Source: Viola odorata
Taxonomy: Eukaryota; Streptophyta; Magnoliopsida; Malpighiales; Violaceae
Direction: 5' to 3'
Assembly (NCBI GenBank): GCA_963691705.1
Contig: OY829544.1
Location: 1,309,501 to 1,373,500, forward strand
DNA: 64,000 nucleotides
In this document: in pieces, positions 1-12,379 of the stretch
How positions within the stretch are numbered: the first letter of the stretch is position 1
Layout: each line of letters opens with the position of its first letter
Notes under the pieces: model-generated
Database searches by the model: none
The model's input: only the letters and a program-made list of their open reading frames with translations
What the model was told of the DNA's origin: nothing
Made by a program: the position numbers and the translations under genes

Positions 1-884
1 TAGAGACTCTTCAAAGATAATGCCGGCATATCCTAATGCAAATACCAATACCATAGCAACATCCTGCCTCAGAAAATTTTCTCTAATCAACTACTGGTTC
101 ACGAATATCATATGCACTCAAACTAAAAGAGCACGGAAGTACTTCATAAGTCATCAAAAACAAGAATTGTGCTACAAGATAAAGATAAAACCTGATTGGC
201 TGCAACCCATGAATGGTTAATTGCCACTGCCCCTGTTGCAGCTGCTGCAAGAATTGCAAGAGCTTTTAAATAATCAGTCTTTGGCTGGTAATTGGCTTCA
301 AATTGTTGTGAGCTTGTTTCGTCAACCGAACATAAAGGGTCACATGATCCAGACGCTTGAGTTAGTTCCTGGTTATGAGCTAAAAGGTGTCAATGTGGAG
401 TGAGAACAATAACATACTACACTAATAAATCATAGACATAATACATCAACCGTTGTTTTAAGTATGCGTCAATAAAATAAATGAACAAGCACCATAAGGA
501 ACACATATGAAAACCCGGTGCCATATCATCCTAATTCATAGTATATAATATGCCAAAAAGAATCCAAATAAAGAATAAGAAAGTGGGTGCTATAAAGATT
601 GAAACTTTATTGAAAATGAAAGAGAAGAAGAAAACCTGAAGCTGGTCATCAATATTGGGCTGTGGAGCTTGTTGCTGAGATGAAGAAGAAGAATCTCTAG
701 CCTTATCTTCAGCTCTAATCAGTAGTCCATTACCAAGTAATCTTCTTGAACTTCGTAATCCCCATATATATGATTGAGAAGGAAATGAAGATAGAGAAGA
801 TGGAGATGGCGAGTGAAGAGAGTGTCTCTTGAAACGGTGTGCTACTGAGTTCAGGTGATGCGCCCCAAATGAAAAGGACGCCAT
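1..884 (-). CDS. NHD1: Chloroplast Na+/H+ antiporter, NhaD type (5' part of gene)
   Basis: Likely a sodium/proton antiporter of the chloroplast envelope that exports Na+ from the stroma. Three exons are visible: 884-636 (start ATG at 884), 368-192 and 63-1, all with GT/AG borders and matching phase; the rest of the gene lies left of the window. Exon 1 encodes a Ser-rich N-terminus (MASFSFGAHHL...) that looks like a chloroplast transit peptide. Exons 2-3 read CDPLCSVDETSSQ, then NYQPKTDYLKALAILAAA, INHSWVAANQ and GYAGIIFEESL, which match the start of the plant NHD1 membrane domain from memory. The gene is divergent from SEP1, with about 450 bp between the two start codons. The main uncertainty is the exact exon 2 acceptor. 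Confidence 0.85.
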
Positions 885-1196
885 TGAAATTTCTGATTAC
901 TATATCTTGAAGAAGAAACTTTGCAGCTTGAGTTGCGATTGTGAATAAGAGGAGGATGCCGTTCGTTAGTTTGATTCAGTGTTGGAAGAAGTGACTGTTT
1001 TTTGTTGTGTAGTCGGTCAAATCGGTCAGTTACATGGAGGACAGATGCATCTTTTTGGAGGATAAAATGAAAACAGCCGACGCGTAGTTTCTTCAATGAT
1101 AGACGACATGTAGCCACAAAAAGACCAGGCGATCTTTTCTTTTTTCCTTCATGGGTAACAATTTCTCGACGACAAGTTGTTCACCTATCCACATTA

Positions 1197-1202
1197 CACG
1201 TG
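1197..1202. promoter_or_regulatory. G-box in shared NHD1/SEP1 promoter
   Basis: A palindromic CACGTG core, in the context ACACGTGT, sits 313 bp upstream of the NHD1-like ATG and 136 bp upstream of the SEP1 ATG. G-boxes are bound by bZIP and bHLH/PIF factors and are common in light- and ABA-responsive plant promoters. The sequence is certain; its function is inference. Confidence 0.45.
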
Positions 1203-1337
1203 TCAGTATTGCAAGTTGCCTTCTCAAATATCTCTGGTTGATCTTCCTCCAAGTTCCTACTTCCTACCACCACCAAGCAGATAGAGGAGGAGATAGCTAC
1301 TGATTTGTCACACATTTTCCTCTCCATCTGAACAGCC

Positions 1338-2680
1338 ATGTCAGTAGCGCAGCTCTCCGCTTCACTCTCCCTCTCTATCCACGGTAATCTTCTTCACACT
1401 CTCATTTAATTTCTCTATTTCACTAAAATGTTTCAAGCTTATTCTGACTTTTATGGTTTCTGAAATGTGAAAATCATTTTGCAGAGACTTGTGTTTTCAA
1501 TTCACCAAGAACCCATGCCACAATTTCTCGTTTACCCACTTCGAATTTTACTCGATTAGGCTCTACCTTCGCTACTGGTTCTCCACTATGTAAGAATTCC
1601 AGCTCTTTTGTAATGTCTCTCATTGGTTTTTTCCTGTGTTGGGTTACATTTGAATCCATAATTTTCTTCAATGAATCTATGTAGATCTGCTGTGATGTAC
1701 TTATTGATTAGTTTTTCATGGGTCTGTATAAAGTTCAGTGCTTTTTTTTAATGGAAGGAAGTTTCAATTGCAAATGTAATCTGCAAGAGTAGCACAAGTG
1801 GTTACTGGGATGCTTGAAATTCTTGTAAATGTTGACGAAAGTATAGAAAATCATAGCATATTCGTGTTCCATTTGGTTGCTTGATGTGTTTTGGTTTTTT
1901 GAATTATTGACACCATTGTAGGAGAATCATTGTCTTTTGATGATGTAATAGAGTGATTGAGTAGCTGCTAACTCTTGTTTCCAATTTCTAGTAATATCAA
2001 GATCTTTTAAGAGGAATGCTATAAGCAAGGCAAAATCTGTTACAATTAGATCTGAGCAAAGTAGCGAGGGTGGCAACTTAGATGTCTGGCTTGGGCGTCT
2101 TGCAATGGTCGGCTTTGCAGCTGCTATTAGTGTTGAAGTAGGCACCGGCAAGGGACTTTTGGAGGTAAAAACCTTGTAGTTCTTGTTTATTTGTGCACTT
2201 AGCTAAAAATCATACACTTATTGTCAAGTTCAAGTTGCACCTCTTCTAAGAATTGTTCTTTGCTGCTGTATCAATGGTCCATGTACAGCTTGGATGAGTA
2301 TATCCAGATTTTCGAACCTCGGCCACATTGTTTATCATGTGCCGAATTCATTGCTTAGCCATTTGCTTGAGTTTTCCCTAATATTATTACCAAATACCAA
2401 CATAACTATCCCATTCTCCTCTTCCGAAACAAACACATCCATGCAGATATGTTTATAGAGTTAGGTACGAATTGTTGATTTGGTGGAACCTTTAGCTATG
2501 TCTGCACATCATAAACAGTAGTCAGTTGTTTGCAATTTTCTTATGCAATCGACGTTTACTTTCTCATTGCAGAATTTTGGGCTCACTTCCCCATTGCCTG
2601 TTGTGGCCTTGGCAGTAACAGCACTTATAGGTGTTTTGACAGCTGTATTTATCTTCCAATCAGCTTCTCCTAAGGATTGA
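1338..2680 (+). CDS. SEP1: Stress-enhanced protein 1 (two-helix LHC-like protein)
   Basis: A light-harvesting-like protein of the thylakoid membrane, expected to bind pigment and help photoprotection under high light. Four exons: 1338-1383, 1485-1589, 1992-2164 and 2573-2680, with phases that join cleanly into about 143 residues. The N-terminus is a Ser/Thr/Arg-rich transit peptide (MSVAQLSASLSLSIH). The mature part starts near IRSEQSSEGG. It contains a chlorophyll-binding helix (LDVWLGRLAMVGFAAAISVE, with the generic LHC E/R-type charged and small residues) and a second hydrophobic helix (PVVALAVTALIGVLTAVFIF). It closely resembles Arabidopsis SEP1 from memory, in length and in the GKGLLENFG linker. 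It is divergently arranged with the NHD1-like gene. Confidence 0.93.
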
Positions 2681-3759
2681 TTGTTAGGTGCTTTATCCTG
2701 TGACCGTAAAGTTTTTGCATTTCAGATTTCTAAGGGCACATTTTGTTCATTCATTGTAACTTATAAGAGTGGAGCTATACTAATGAATGTAAGTGTTGAA
2801 AATTTCAATTACTGTTGAAAGCTTTCCCCCATTCAGAGGCGGAGCCTCGTTAAGACCAGAGGGGGGCTACAGCCAGCCCCCCCCCCCCCCCCCACCAACT
2901 TTTCAACTTTTCAAAAAAAACTTTATCATAACTTATTTACTTTTTTATTTTTCTAAATTAAAAAATTTAATATGTTTAATCAATTCTTAATTTACTTTCA
3001 CAACAATTAAAATAATAATCAATTACTTTGATATATTTTTAATAATTTTACTAATTATATCCAATCACGTATATTGTATGATTGGATATAATATTGTATG
3101 AATTCTAATATATAATTAATTTTTTTCTTTATTGTCTTCTTATTTATCTTTTTGTTAAATTTATCTAAATATTTGTTATTTAGTAACGGATACAAATACT
3201 TTTAATCATTTTTTCAATTTTTTACTTAGTTCATTTGCATTTCCTTTAAAATACTCCAAAAAAAAATCGGGGGCAGCCACACTTCTTGAGTACAAATTCT
3301 CAATCCGTCACTAATCTCGCCCCCCAAACTCTGCCACTGCCCCCATTTATGTTGCTTGAATTTTGCTAGCTAATGATCGAGAGTTCAGCTTCGAGAATAA
3401 ACCAGTGATTTGAATTGATTATATCATAGTCTACACGGATAGGCACCTTGGAAAATATCTGTTGTCAGAATCTGATGAGTATGCACGCGAACCTGATTTC
3501 CATAAACCAAACAGAATCTCATGGCAAAAACAAATGTGCTTCGTTCTTTTTTTCTACAGAACTTATTCTTTCCACTTTTTGCAATGCAAAAGTGCATTGC
3601 CTGCCGTTGACATAAAGCATAAAAGATCTCATTTTGTTCGCTTTACTCCTCTAAAAGTGCTTTTCATATTGATCAATTTTCTTGAAATTCATGGACAAGA
3701 GAAGGTTTCTTGCTCTTCTATTTCCCTCCAGTTTCCCCTTCGATTCTGCAAACCGTGGC
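2681..3759. other. Intergenic between SEP1 and ARF; possible small TIR element
   Basis: After the SEP1 3' region there is an AT-rich block of about 500 bp (roughly 2831-3315). It is flanked by CAGAGGCGGA on the left and the imperfect inverted counterpart TCCGTCACTA on the right, and contains a run of C from about 2876 to 2894. This looks like a decayed non-autonomous DNA transposon, but no clear target-site duplication was found. The remainder up to 3759 holds the ARF promoter and 5' leader. Confidence 0.35.
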
Positions 3760-4819
<1,060 letters not shown>

Positions 4820-5290
4820 CCTGGGAATCCTTCTTGGTTTCTGTCGACAAAACGAGCTTCATCAAAAGCAGCATAAGGGACAAGTCACACATGAGGTGAA
4901 TGGGAGGGCGACGCGAAAAATGCACCTGGGAATATCCTCTCATTGCATGGGAGGTTCGGGAGAAAAACATTCAAAATCAATCTAACATGTAAAACCCATT
5001 CTGTTTTGATTGATGACAGTTCAATTGGAAACCAGCATTCGAGTATTACAGCATGGAAGTGAATTATTTTTTCTCAAAGCAATAACCCACCGCAGCGGCG
5101 TCATGTGCTAAGTACACTTGTCCTAAATATGATCATAGAGACTGCTGCGCAAGGGCATGGAAACATGTAGAAATATCAAGAGGAGTTAACTTGCACCACT
5201 TCCTAGGTCTTCTGTAGGAAGTAGGATTGATTTCCATTTTCAGTGATTTGAGCAGTGAAGTGTAAATCTGAGAAACATTGGCTCATCGAG
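4820..5290. other. Convergent 3' regions of ARF and SLX9-like genes
   Basis: About 470 bp between two convergent stop codons. It must hold both 3' UTRs. I see no other gene or repeat in it. Confidence 0.5.
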
Positions 5291-6690
5291 TCAGAGTTCC
5301 ATAGCCTGAGGTGTTGTAGAAGCTTTTGAATTTTTCCCCTTTGATTTCGTAGCTCCTTTCTTGCTTGTCTTTTTCTTAGGTTTCTCATCAGCAACAGGTT
5401 GTGTGCTCTGTAAGTGTTGGTGGATGGCTCCTAAGGGATCTGACAGGAAAGCAGGGTGCTTGACAACCATAGCTAACCGTTGCCCTTCCTTCAACCTGGT
5501 GGACATGAACTGGTTATAACAAATAAAAAATCAAGCAGAAAAGGAATGAGAAAGGAAAGAAAAATCAGTAACAAGACAAAAATCGCGGAATTGAAACACA
5601 TACACTAGTTTCTGCCTAGATTTGCAGTTCACTTTACGGTCAGCTTCTTTGGTTGGTTGTTGAGGACCTTTCGGTTCAGGGAGGAATTCTGATAGATTGG
5701 AGAGGTCATAAGCTTTCAATTTCTTCTGTCGACTCCGGAGCTTTTTATTCTGAATGAACAAGAACTACTTCTTAGTTCTCACAACATAAGGAACGAAATG
5801 AAAAAGATTCCAAAAAGGAAAAAGACGCAACAACATCCCATAGAGAGTAGCTATTATACAGCCCGTAAGTTTTAGGCTAGCATCCATTCCAGCTAACAAA
5901 ACCTCTCCTTTTGAAATATCATGAACAATGCACCAAAAGAGCTTAATTAGTTGCAATATTTAGAATCTGAGTAAAACAAATATCGTTGTCCCTTCCATTC
6001 CAACTAGTAATAATTAACTCTAACACATGAATGAGGGTTTTAAAAAGGGCAGACTTCACCGAAACTGCACAAGCCATCAAAGGCACAGCAAACACCAATT
6101 CCAAAATGCAATCCAAGTTCTCATTGCAACACATTTGCAACTAAAAACTATCTTAGAGGAAAGAAAAAATATCTACAAAAAAGTTGCATATACACTGCAC
6201 CAACCAAAATGCACATAGAAATCACGTCATGGACGTAAGAGCAACACTAGTTTAAGCAATGGTGAAGAAGCAGGTTGGAAAGAACAACCATACCTTAGTA
6301 ATCGACTTTTGAGCAGTTAGAACCTTAACAGTGTCTCTAACCTCTGCAGACAAACAATTACAGCATTTGCATTATATAAGCTGGAGAGAACCTTAAATTA
6401 ATATCAAATACAACAAAAAATAGCGTGTGATACATGAACCAACAAGCATAATTCGCCAAGAGAAACAGATTGGAACTCACTAGTATAAAACTGAACCTTC
6501 TTCTGGAATTTCTGGTCCGCTTTACTCATCGACTCTTGTCTAAACCAAAACAATATAAAACAGAGCAAACTATCAAAACCCACAAAATAATTCCATCAAT
6601 TCACTTGAGACCACCAACAAAAACACAACCATTAAAATAAAAATCCGGCGCGCTCATGTAGAAAGATGTAGTCTACCTGGATTTCCCCAT
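5291..6690 (-). CDS. SLX9-like ribosome biogenesis protein
   Basis: Likely a small nucleolar factor for pre-40S assembly and export. Five exons on the minus strand: 6690-6677, 6539-6481, 6343-6294, 5749-5604 and 5495-5291, joining in frame to about 157 residues. It starts MGKSRQESMSKADQKFQKKV. The middle carries the basic segment KKLRSRQKKLKAYDLSNLSE followed by FLPEPKG. The last exon has RLAMVVKHPAFLSDPLGAIH, which I recall as the conserved SLX9/FAM207A-type signature, and a Lys-rich tail (KPKKKTSKKGATKSKGKN) suited to nucleolar targeting. The exon 4 donor was set at GT after CTAGT, because this restores the reading KLVLKEGQRL. The family name is from memory of plant SLX9-like proteins and is less certain than the gene model. 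Confidence 0.68.
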
Positions 6691-8812
6691 GATTGAAGAT
6701 TTTTCAGAAAATAATGAGGTTTTTAGGTCCCAGCCGATCGATCGACAGTGCTAAAGACAGCGGCACGATAGCAGTACTATGAAATATGAAATCCAGTAGA
6801 GCGAGGGTTCTAGATAATGAAAATGGTGAACGGAGGGGAGGAGAGGAGACGACGATTATAAAAGACTAAAAAGAGAACTAAACCCTGGAAGTATTAAAGT
6901 AATAGGCGGGTTTAAGACATTGGGCCATCATCTTCTTTGCGCGCCATTCTATCAAGGCCCAATTAAAAGATAGCCCAAAAGAGTTGCTGGGCTCCTTACT
7001 AACTAACTTGTGTAGGAATAATTTAGTTTAGAATAGAAGGTGTAGAAACTTGGATATCATCTTTGGCATTCCGATAGGATACTAATTTCGTTCGAATATG
7101 ATCAACGTTTTTAAGAGATGACTCTATCAACAGAAGAGAAGTGACGAGACTTGGGGTGGGGTCATGCTCCCCAAATTTTTAAAAAACTTTTATTTTAGTC
7201 CTTTTATTTGTCTATTTTTTAATAAAACCCCTATATATAGCCTCTGCAAAATTGAAGTTTTCTTGCAAATCCTTTGTTAATTCTTATTTTCATTCCTTAT
7301 TCGTTCAACTTGGCCTCCCTGAGTATCTTGGTTTAGTTTTGCATTATTGTCTCCCAGTATGATATTTGTCATTTTCGAAATTCAAACTTATAATTAACTC
7401 ATTTACTATTAGACTATAACCTATAATTGGATCAACTGAAGAAACAAAAATTGTGATTAATCTTATTCTATATCATTGATGAAATGTTACCGAAAGAGTT
7501 AGATGCACCATCTCCCATTAGGGATAAAAAAGAAAATCCATTTGATAAATATCCATGTTATCATTAACTTGGAAAACTTTCTAGTTTGTACTGATAGATG
7601 CGTATCATCATTTTGAAGCTAGCCAACCTTAGATCCTAAGGAATCATTCTTGCTGTGGAGCACTAATGAGAAAGTGTCCACTACTCAAACAATATTGCCC
7701 TCACAAGATGCAAAGTTAGGTACCTCTTTAACTACCTCTAAGGGAAGAAAATTAGTTACATCATTAATCATCGTTACAATAATAGAAATCAAACTCGTAA
7801 CTTTACCTAATAATATATACTAACCGGTTAAACTAAAACTTTATGAACGAAACATTTACATTACATACTTATATTTAATGGTAGTGGTCCGATTCTTTTA
7901 ACCTACGATACTCTTAGAATTCCTGGTTTTTTTCAACTAAATGAATTAGAGTTATTTATGACGACAAGGACACACATCCGATATGGTGCCACCGACACAG
8001 ACTATAAGATTACCAATACGCGCACAAATTTGTGGTCGATAGCTTTTCCTTCCACATCAATGCTGCCCTCTATTATGTTCTCTCTATGTAGTCGCTACTC
8101 ATTTCCATACGGAGGATTAAATTCGTTCGTATATTATTAATTAATTATTATAATTTAGTCCTTTCTTTTTTATTGTTTTAAAAAAGTGACTAATTTTATT
8201 CGAGTATTTACAACTAAATCGTTAGAGCATTGTGTTTCAAATGCAATAATACACAACTCTTGAATAATAATTAAGAAGTAATTAAAAAACTTGCGATTTT
8301 TGGAAGAAAATGACTCAAAACACTACTAAACTAAATTATCCACTAAAATTTGTCGGAATTGTTTCTTAATCTCTATGTCGGTCCTTATCAAGCATTCGTA
8401 CGACACTTGTCCATTGTCGTTCTAGCTGTAGCTGAAAACGCTAGTCTATGAAAATGACGCACATAACGTTAGTCAAACTGATTATGTGACAACCCATAAG
8501 TCCACTAGTACTAATCAAACTTTAAAAAAAAAGAACTAAAACAAAAACTTCGAGAAACGTGTATAGCTTAGACAATCACATGTGACATTGCATCACCTTT
8601 TCATTGAAATTGACCAAAATCGTCACCAAATCTAATTTTATCATTTCATTCACATCCAGTGTATATAAACTTGTAAAGTTTCAATACACATTATTTTAAA
8701 TGTAATATAAAAAATAAAAATATACTAAACTGACAACATTCTGAGTCCTTGTATTTCTAAATTTTTTTCTCTAATTTTATCAGATTTTTTTTTATATATA
8801 TAAAATACTAAA
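6691..8812. other. Intergenic, AT-rich, no gene recognised
   Basis: This holds the SLX9-like promoter and leader (to about 6900) and then AT-rich sequence up to the LRR gene's stop codon. Only short spurious open frames are present. The 3' UTR of the LRR gene lies at the right edge. Nothing repetitive enough to name was seen. Confidence 0.5.
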
Positions 8813-9967
8813 TTATGGTTTACCATAAACACGTCTGCATGTCGAGATTGGTTTCTGTGACGGGGTACACAGCTGAGACGAACCTGGACATTCTTGTAGA
8901 CAATTATCCCCCAAGCTACCGGCAACCGACGTGTCGGGTGCAAAAAACGCCGCTGGCGGCTTCCCAGTCAAGAAATTACCATCAAGAAACAACCGTCTTA
9001 AACTCCTTTTTTTACTGTACTCCAACGGGATTGCGCCACGTAGCCGGTTGTATCTCATAGACAAAGACGACAGCAGCGGATATGCAGCGAAATTCGCGGG
9101 AGAGTTCCCCTCGATTTTATTGAAACTAAGATCAACGGCCACCAAGTTGCTGTTTCCACTCACGGGATTCGAGATCATGACACGTGTGAAGCTGTTATTG
9201 GCCAGATCAACCTGTTGAAGGCCTGGTAATTGAAAAAACCAAGATTCCAGTGTTCCAGTAAACGAGTTCTGACCGAGTTCGACGACTTCCAACTCAGTTG
9301 ACTTGTCAAATGACGATTTGGGCAACGACCCGGATAGCGAGTTACCCCGTAAAGCGAGTTCGATTAAGTTGTAAGGCAATTTCGGTATGGACCCAACTAA
9401 TTTATTGTAGCTAAGATCGAGTCTTCTCAAACTAGACATCGAATCCAACGATTTTGGTAGATACCCAGATAGAGAGTTGTGAGAAATGTCTAAGGAATCA
9501 AGGTTTTTAAGGTTGGTGATTGAGTTCGAGACTGAGCCAGAAAACAAGTTGGAACGGAGGGTCAGGATTTGGAGATTGGGGAGGGAGGAGATGGAAGGAG
9601 GGATTGGGCCGAAGAGGTTGTTTTCAGAGAGGTCGAGTGTGGTGAGGGAGGTGAGTTGGGAAATGAGTGGGGTGAGTTGGCCCGAGTAGCCAGCCGGGTC
9701 GAGGGTGAGTTGGGTGACTCTAGTTGAGTCGTCGGAGCAGGTGATGCCGCAGGTGAAGTGAGTCCGGCGAGGTAAGGCGCATGGGTCGGCGGCGGTGAAG
9801 TCCCATGAGGCTAGACATGACCATGGAGTGATGGAGGTTGGTTTGATTGCGGATTTGAAGGATTTTAGGGCTGAAATGTCTTGTGGAGAAGTAAGGGCGG
9901 AGATTAGAAGATTGCAATTGGCGGCGATGAGGTAAAATTGGAGGAGAAATGTGAGAAAGTGTGGCAT
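8813..9967 (-). CDS. Secreted leucine-rich repeat protein (RLP-like, no kinase)
   Basis: A single-exon protein of about 384 residues from the ATG at 9967. That start places a clear signal peptide (MPHFLTFLLQFYLIAANCNL) at the N-terminus; a longer frame from 10102 only adds a basic, unlikely leader. After the signal comes a plant LRR N-terminal cap with paired cysteines (WSCLASWDF, CGITCSDD). About ten LRRs of the LxxLxLxxNxLxGxIP type follow, such as SLTTLDLSENNLFGPIPP and NLDSLDISHNSLSGYLP. The end is Cys-rich (NCLQECPGSSQLC, STCRRVYGKP), and no membrane helix or kinase domain is seen. It is probably apoplastic or wall-associated; plants have a small family of such proteins related to receptor-like proteins. 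The ligand is unknown. Confidence 0.85.
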   Translation of the reverse strand: MPHFLTFLLQFYLIAANCNLLISALTSPQDISALKSFKSAIKPTSITPWSCLASWDFTAADPCALPRRTHFTCGITCSDDSTRVTQLTLDPAGYSGQLTPLISQLTSLTTLDLSENNLFGPIPPSISSLPNLQILTLRSNLFSGSVSNSITNLKNLDSLDISHNSLSGYLPKSLDSMSSLRRLDLSYNKLVGSIPKLPYNLIELALRGNSLSGSLPKSSFDKSTELEVVELGQNSFTGTLESWFFQLPGLQQVDLANNSFTRVMISNPVSGNSNLVAVDLSFNKIEGNSPANFAAYPLLSSLSMRYNRLRGAIPLEYSKKRSLRRLFLDGNFLTGKPPAAFFAPDTSVAGSLGDNCLQECPGSSQLCTPSQKPISTCRRVYGKP

Positions 9968-10659
9968 TTTTTTGGTTTTCGTTTTCTTTCTTGGTTTGCG
10001 ATTTGGAATTTTTTTGTAGGGGATTGGAGGGGAAGTGAGTGTGGGATTTTTGGACTTTTGAGTTTGAGGAGGAGGCTTATGTATAAGGGTGGAAGAGAGC
10101 ACTAGGGGAAAGAAAAAGAGAAAAAAGTTGGTGCTTGTGTCTATCTACTTCATTCATTTATTTTAGTTTGGTAAGTACCTTACTTAATTTAATTAATTAA
10201 ACCACTAATTTAATTAATTAAACCACTAAAACCCACCAAATTGTGACTTGAAAGGGAAAATTGAGAGCTTGTGATGAGTTCGTGAAAATAAATGTCGGTA
10301 TGATCCAAATAAAAAGTTTTTCAATGCTGATTCGTACAAGAGTTTTATTCGAGTGTGACAATCGAGCTATTTACGTAATAAGTTACTAGTTTCAATTATT
10401 ATTTAAAAAAAACATGTTAATTGAACATTTTAGTGTAGGACAAAAGTTGAAAAATTGTAAGGATTGCATTGTCAATGTGTCAACAAACTAGAAGACAGCT
10501 ATTGTTATTCGATGGACGCCTAACGGTAGGTAGTCCAAGTGATGAGCAAATTCGCGTCTTGTAAAACAGCCATTGTCCTGCTGTCTTTGTTTTAATATTA
10601 ATTTATGACGCAAATACTCGAATAAACAAATCATGAGTAGGATGGAGGTCCTTGCCAAC
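9968..10659. other. Upstream region of the LRR gene
   Basis: Promoter and leader sequence of the minus-strand LRR gene. It includes a short tandem of TTTAATTAATTAAACCACTAA near 10187-10230. No gene is seen. Confidence 0.45.
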
Positions 10660-11962
10660 ATTTCACCCCTATACTAAGCGCGAAAATCAGAAACTACTCC
10701 TGACATTCAAAATATCTAATACGCCTCCCCTGTACTAAGGGTCAACGACAAAACCTCGGTCTCCGTTAGTCAAACTAACAGACCGTTACTGTTGACCGTT
10801 GATTTTGATTAAAAAATTCAAAAAATATAAAAATTCAAAAAAATATATAAAAATTCAAAAAAATATATAAAAAAATTTTTAAAAAATCTAAAAAATATGT
10901 AAAAATCCAGAAAACATATCTAATTTTTTTTTAAAAATATAAAAATTCATAAAAAATGAAAAATTCACAAAAAACATCTAATTTTCTTTTTAAAAATGTA
11001 AAAATTAATAAAAAATTCAAAAATATATAAAAAAATGTAAAAATTCACAAAAAAATTAATAAACCTAAAAATCCAAAAAAATGTAAAAATTCTAAAAAAA
11101 TGTAAGAATTCCTAAAAAAAATCTAAAAAGGTAAAAAAATAATGTAAGAATTCAGAAAAAAATAAAAATCCAAAAAAACCGTAAAAAAGGGAAAAAAGTA
11201 AAAAAATCATAAAAAATGTAAATTTTTTTTAAAAAATTAAAAATTCAGAAAAAAATGTAACAAATCCAAAAAAATGTAAAAATTCCAAAAAAAAATTAAT
11301 TAATATAACAACCTTGAAAAAAATGTAATTTTTTCCTTAGGTTAATTAATTTTTTTTAAAAAAACATTACATTTTTTATGAATTTTTTACATTTTTTTTA
11401 ATTTCTACTATTTTTTTTGGGGTTTTTACATTTTTTATGGATGTTTTATATTTTTCCTATTTTTCTCATTTTTTGTGAATTTTTACATTTTTTAGATTTT
11501 TAGATTTTTTTTTTTAATTCTTACATTTTTTCTGAATTTTTAGGTTTATTAATTTTTTTGTGAATTTTTAGATTTTTTAATGAATTTTAAATGTTTTTTG
11601 TGAATTTTTAGATTTTTTTAATATAATTTTTACATTTTTTAAAAAAAAATAAATGTTTTTTCTGAATTTTTACATTTTTATATTTTTTAAAATTTTTAAA
11701 TGTTTTTTATGAATTTTTACATTTTTTTTAGATTGTTTAGATTTTTTTTGAAATTTTTATATTTTTTTTGGAATTCTTACATTTTTTTCTGAATTTTTTA
11801 ATGAAAGTTAACGGCCAACACTAACAGTCTGTTAGTTTGACTAACGGAGACCGAGGTTTTGTCGTTGACCCTTAGTACAGGGGAGGCGTATTAGACGTTT
11901 TGAATGTCAGGGGTAGTTTTTGGTTTTCGCGCTAAGTACAGGGGTGTTTTATGCTATTTCCC
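10660..11962. mobile_element. 1.3 kb foldback / long-TIR MULE-like element
   Basis: The two ends are long inverted repeats of roughly 140-150 bp: left about 10660-10800, right about 11811-11962. For example CTCCCCTGTACTAAGGGTCA at the left reappears inverted as TGACCCTTAGTACAGGGGAG at the right. The AT-rich interior continues the symmetry. The left half is built of AAAAATGTAAAAATTC-like units and the right half of their complements, so the whole element could fold into one giant hairpin. There is no coding frame. The style matches the smaller element at 54853-55230, which has a 9-bp duplication typical of the Mutator superfamily. The duplication here could not be resolved because the left end has decayed. 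Confidence 0.75.
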
Positions 11963-12379
11963 TATCTTTTTTTATAACCCTACTTGTTAATAATATATCA
12001 TGTTACGAGATGAGTAACTCGACGTTTCACTCATGCGACATTTAAGTGCATCCTTCTATCTTAATGCCACACAATGTCCATGGAAATAATTTCATTTTTA
12101 AATTTTTTTTTTACATCATTTCCCAAATAAGCCCAAAGTTTTGGTGACCGTCATCTTGACCCGGACCCGACTTATGCGCCGCCCAAAACCACGCAAAGGC
12201 ATCTTTGTACGATTTTTTGCGTGTGGTTCTGTACAGTGCAGACGACAGAGTCTGGTGGCCCAGGTGCATCATATACTTCTATGGGCGCGAATCTTCCGCA
12301 ACATCCACGTTAGAGTTATGCAAATTCGAACATTTCCCCCAAAGTTATACGGTAATAATCCCAAAAAAGAAGATTTGTG
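11963..12379. other. Intergenic between two mobile elements
   Basis: About 400 bp with no convincing gene. Short open frames at 12141-12444 overlap each other and match nothing I recognise. Confidence 0.4.

Noticed and set aside
221..403. Plus-strand frame rich in Leu-Gln near the left edge
   Set aside because: It is the antisense of exon 2 of the NHD1-like gene, whose minus-strand reading matches the antiporter family.
2793..2990. Plus-strand frame with a proline run after SEP1
   Set aside because: Produced by a C homopolymer in a decayed element; no coding support.
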